In this document: piece by piece, positions 23,081-23,835 of the stretch
Numbering within the stretch: the first letter of the stretch is position 1
Layout of the letters: each line of letters begins with the position of its first letter
From: Flavobacteriales bacterium
GTDB taxonomy: Bacteria; Bacteroidota; Bacteroidia; NS11-12g; UBA9320
Assembly (NCBI GenBank): GCA_020635455.1
Contig: JACJZT010000016.1
Location: 1 to 23,835 of the forward strand
DNA length: 23,835 nt
Direction of reading: 5' to 3'
The notes under the pieces: model-generated
What the model saw: the letters and a program-made list of their open reading frames with translations, nothing else
What the model was told of the DNA's origin: nothing
Database searches by the model: none
Translations under genes and position numbers: made by a program

Positions 23081-23488
23081 TTATGCCTGATTTTCAGCAT
23101 TTTCGAAGTCAAATTCTAAAAGGTCATCGCTCATGATTCCTGAAAAGGTTTCGTTTAGTACTATCTCCCGAATGTCCTGCCATTTAATGAAAAAAGTCTG
23201 TGGTCGTGTATCATTGATGTCAATTCGTACATTTCCATTTAATTGAGTACTGCAATCATGGATTGTGAGAATAATAAAGTTGTCTTCAACATTAACATCA
23301 TCCAATCGAACTTTTCCCAGATTAGTAGGGGTGACCATCAAGTACTCAGTATTTTCAAAGCGATTTGATTTGCTATCACGTTTCAGGAATATCTTGAGGT
23401 GCTCGAAGGCAAACGGTGTTTGTTCAATCCTATCAATAAGCACTTGAACATTATCATCCAAATCCATATCGTTATCTTCCTTTGTCAC
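23081..23488 (-). CDS. Unknown acidic protein (135 aa)
   Basis: No family recognised. The chosen ATG at 23488 overlaps the preceding gene by 17 bp; an ATG at 23467 (MDLDDNVQVLIDR) would leave a 4-bp gap and is nearly as likely. The product is acidic and beta-rich (LGKVRLDDVNVEDNFIILTI, FFIKWQDIREIVLN), soluble, with no signal peptide. The 'FFIKWQDIREIVLNE' tail resembles the preceding protein's 'ILHLNRDIFNDITDWI' only in general character. The gene is translationally close to its neighbour, so the two may act together. Confidence 0.68.
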   Translation of the reverse strand: MTKEDNDMDLDDNVQVLIDRIEQTPFAFEHLKIFLKRDSKSNRFENTEYLMVTPTNLGKVRLDDVNVEDNFIILTIHDCSTQLNGNVRIDINDTRPQTFFIKWQDIREIVLNETFSGIMSDDLLEFDFENAENQA

Positions 23489-23834
23489 AATAATCGGTTA
23501 TTAGGTCTTCAGGTGATGAGAACAGGTCGGTAATTATCCAATCAGTAATATCATTAAAAATATCACGATTGAGATGAAGTATCTGCTTTGAATTCAAATC
23601 TAAAGCCGTAAAACTTAGTATGTTGCCTTCTTGATTTACATTGATAACTCTAATTCGTCTCAACTCAACTTCATAATCAGGCAAGAATGTTACTAAATCA
23701 TAATCGCCCATTAATATAATTATCTGATTATCTGTTATTACAGATTTGTCATGTACGACAAATGCCTTTGAAATGCACTTTTTTGTTTTCCCAGCTTCAT
23801 TTGATTTCTTTCTGGTAAGTTCATCTATATTCAT
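23472..23834 (-). CDS. Unknown protein at the right edge (120 aa, start near the window end)
   Basis: No family recognised. The ATG is at 23834-23832, one base from the window end, so an earlier start cannot be excluded. The N-terminus is basic (LTRKKSNEAGKTKKC), and the rest is hydrophobic-strand rich (QIIILMGDYDLVTFLPDYEV, ELRRIRVINVNQEG). No membrane segment or motif is visible. It is followed by the 135-aa gene with overlap or a 4-bp gap, indicating an operon read towards the metal genes. Confidence 0.65.
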   Translation of the reverse strand: MNIDELTRKKSNEAGKTKKCISKAFVVHDKSVITDNQIIILMGDYDLVTFLPDYEVELRRIRVINVNQEGNILSFTALDLNSKQILHLNRDIFNDITDWIITDLFSSPEDLITDYCDKGR

Positions 23835-23835
23835 A

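Noticed and set aside
1..23835. CRISPR array, IS element or rRNA gene
   Set aside because: No regularly spaced repeats, no transposase with terminal repeats and no rRNA signature were found.

Overview
The window looks like Bacteroidota DNA, probably Bacteroidales or a close relative. Signs are AT-rich coding, TAnnTTTG-type -7 promoter boxes, weak Shine-Dalgarno signals, a phage_int_SAM_5-like integrase, a DUF6660-like Cys-rich peptide and a CzcA pump fused to an outer-membrane factor. I cannot name a genus. The left edge (1-193) is chromosomal: the start of cinA on the minus strand, then the 3' half of a tRNA-Gly(CCC). That tRNA is cut at its anticodon loop, and an imperfect palindrome and a tyrosine recombinase gene follow at once. 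This is a classic attachment site. From about 234 to the right end I read the window as the interior of one integrated mobile element whose far end, with the restored tRNA, lies outside.

Layout. (1) 234-4811, mobility module: integrase, an unrecognised protein, an excisionase-like HTH protein preceded by a hairpin-rich non-coding stretch, a putative Rep-type replication initiator, and a small protein of unknown function. (2) 5036-12159, a composite defence operon: hsdM, a dual-specificity-phosphatase-like gene, hsdS, an Abi_2/AbiF-like HEPN ribonuclease gene, hsdR. Several junctions overlap or nearly touch. The HEPN gene has its own promoter and a short, strongly structured leader with a U-run; its loop is complementary to the HEPN start codon. 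(3) 12205-13792, control and recombination: two small XRE regulators on the minus strand, a divergent promoter bracketed by two ACACA...TGTGT operator-like sites, a 61-residue protein and a serine recombinase, closed by a good terminator. (4) 14024-22726, metal resistance: a Fur-family repressor, a Cys-rich DUF6660-like peptide, a CzcA-type pump fused to a TolC-like factor, a CzcB-type adaptor lipoprotein, a PII-like protein, an HMA-CDF-like protein and a canonical CDF exporter. The DFG...DGA motif of CzcA points to Zn/Co/Cd rather than Cu/Ag. (5) 22737-23834, three unrecognised genes on the minus strand.

Together the genes suggest an integrative, possibly mobilizable element carrying phage defence and metal tolerance. 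The most unusual part is the HEPN gene with its leader RNA, and a phosphatase gene, both inside a type I restriction-modification operon. The other points worth testing are the structured leaders and palindromes: a mutually exclusive hairpin pair before the HMA-CDF gene, palindromes before the Fur, DUF6660-like and czcA genes, and the hairpin cluster before the excisionase-like gene.
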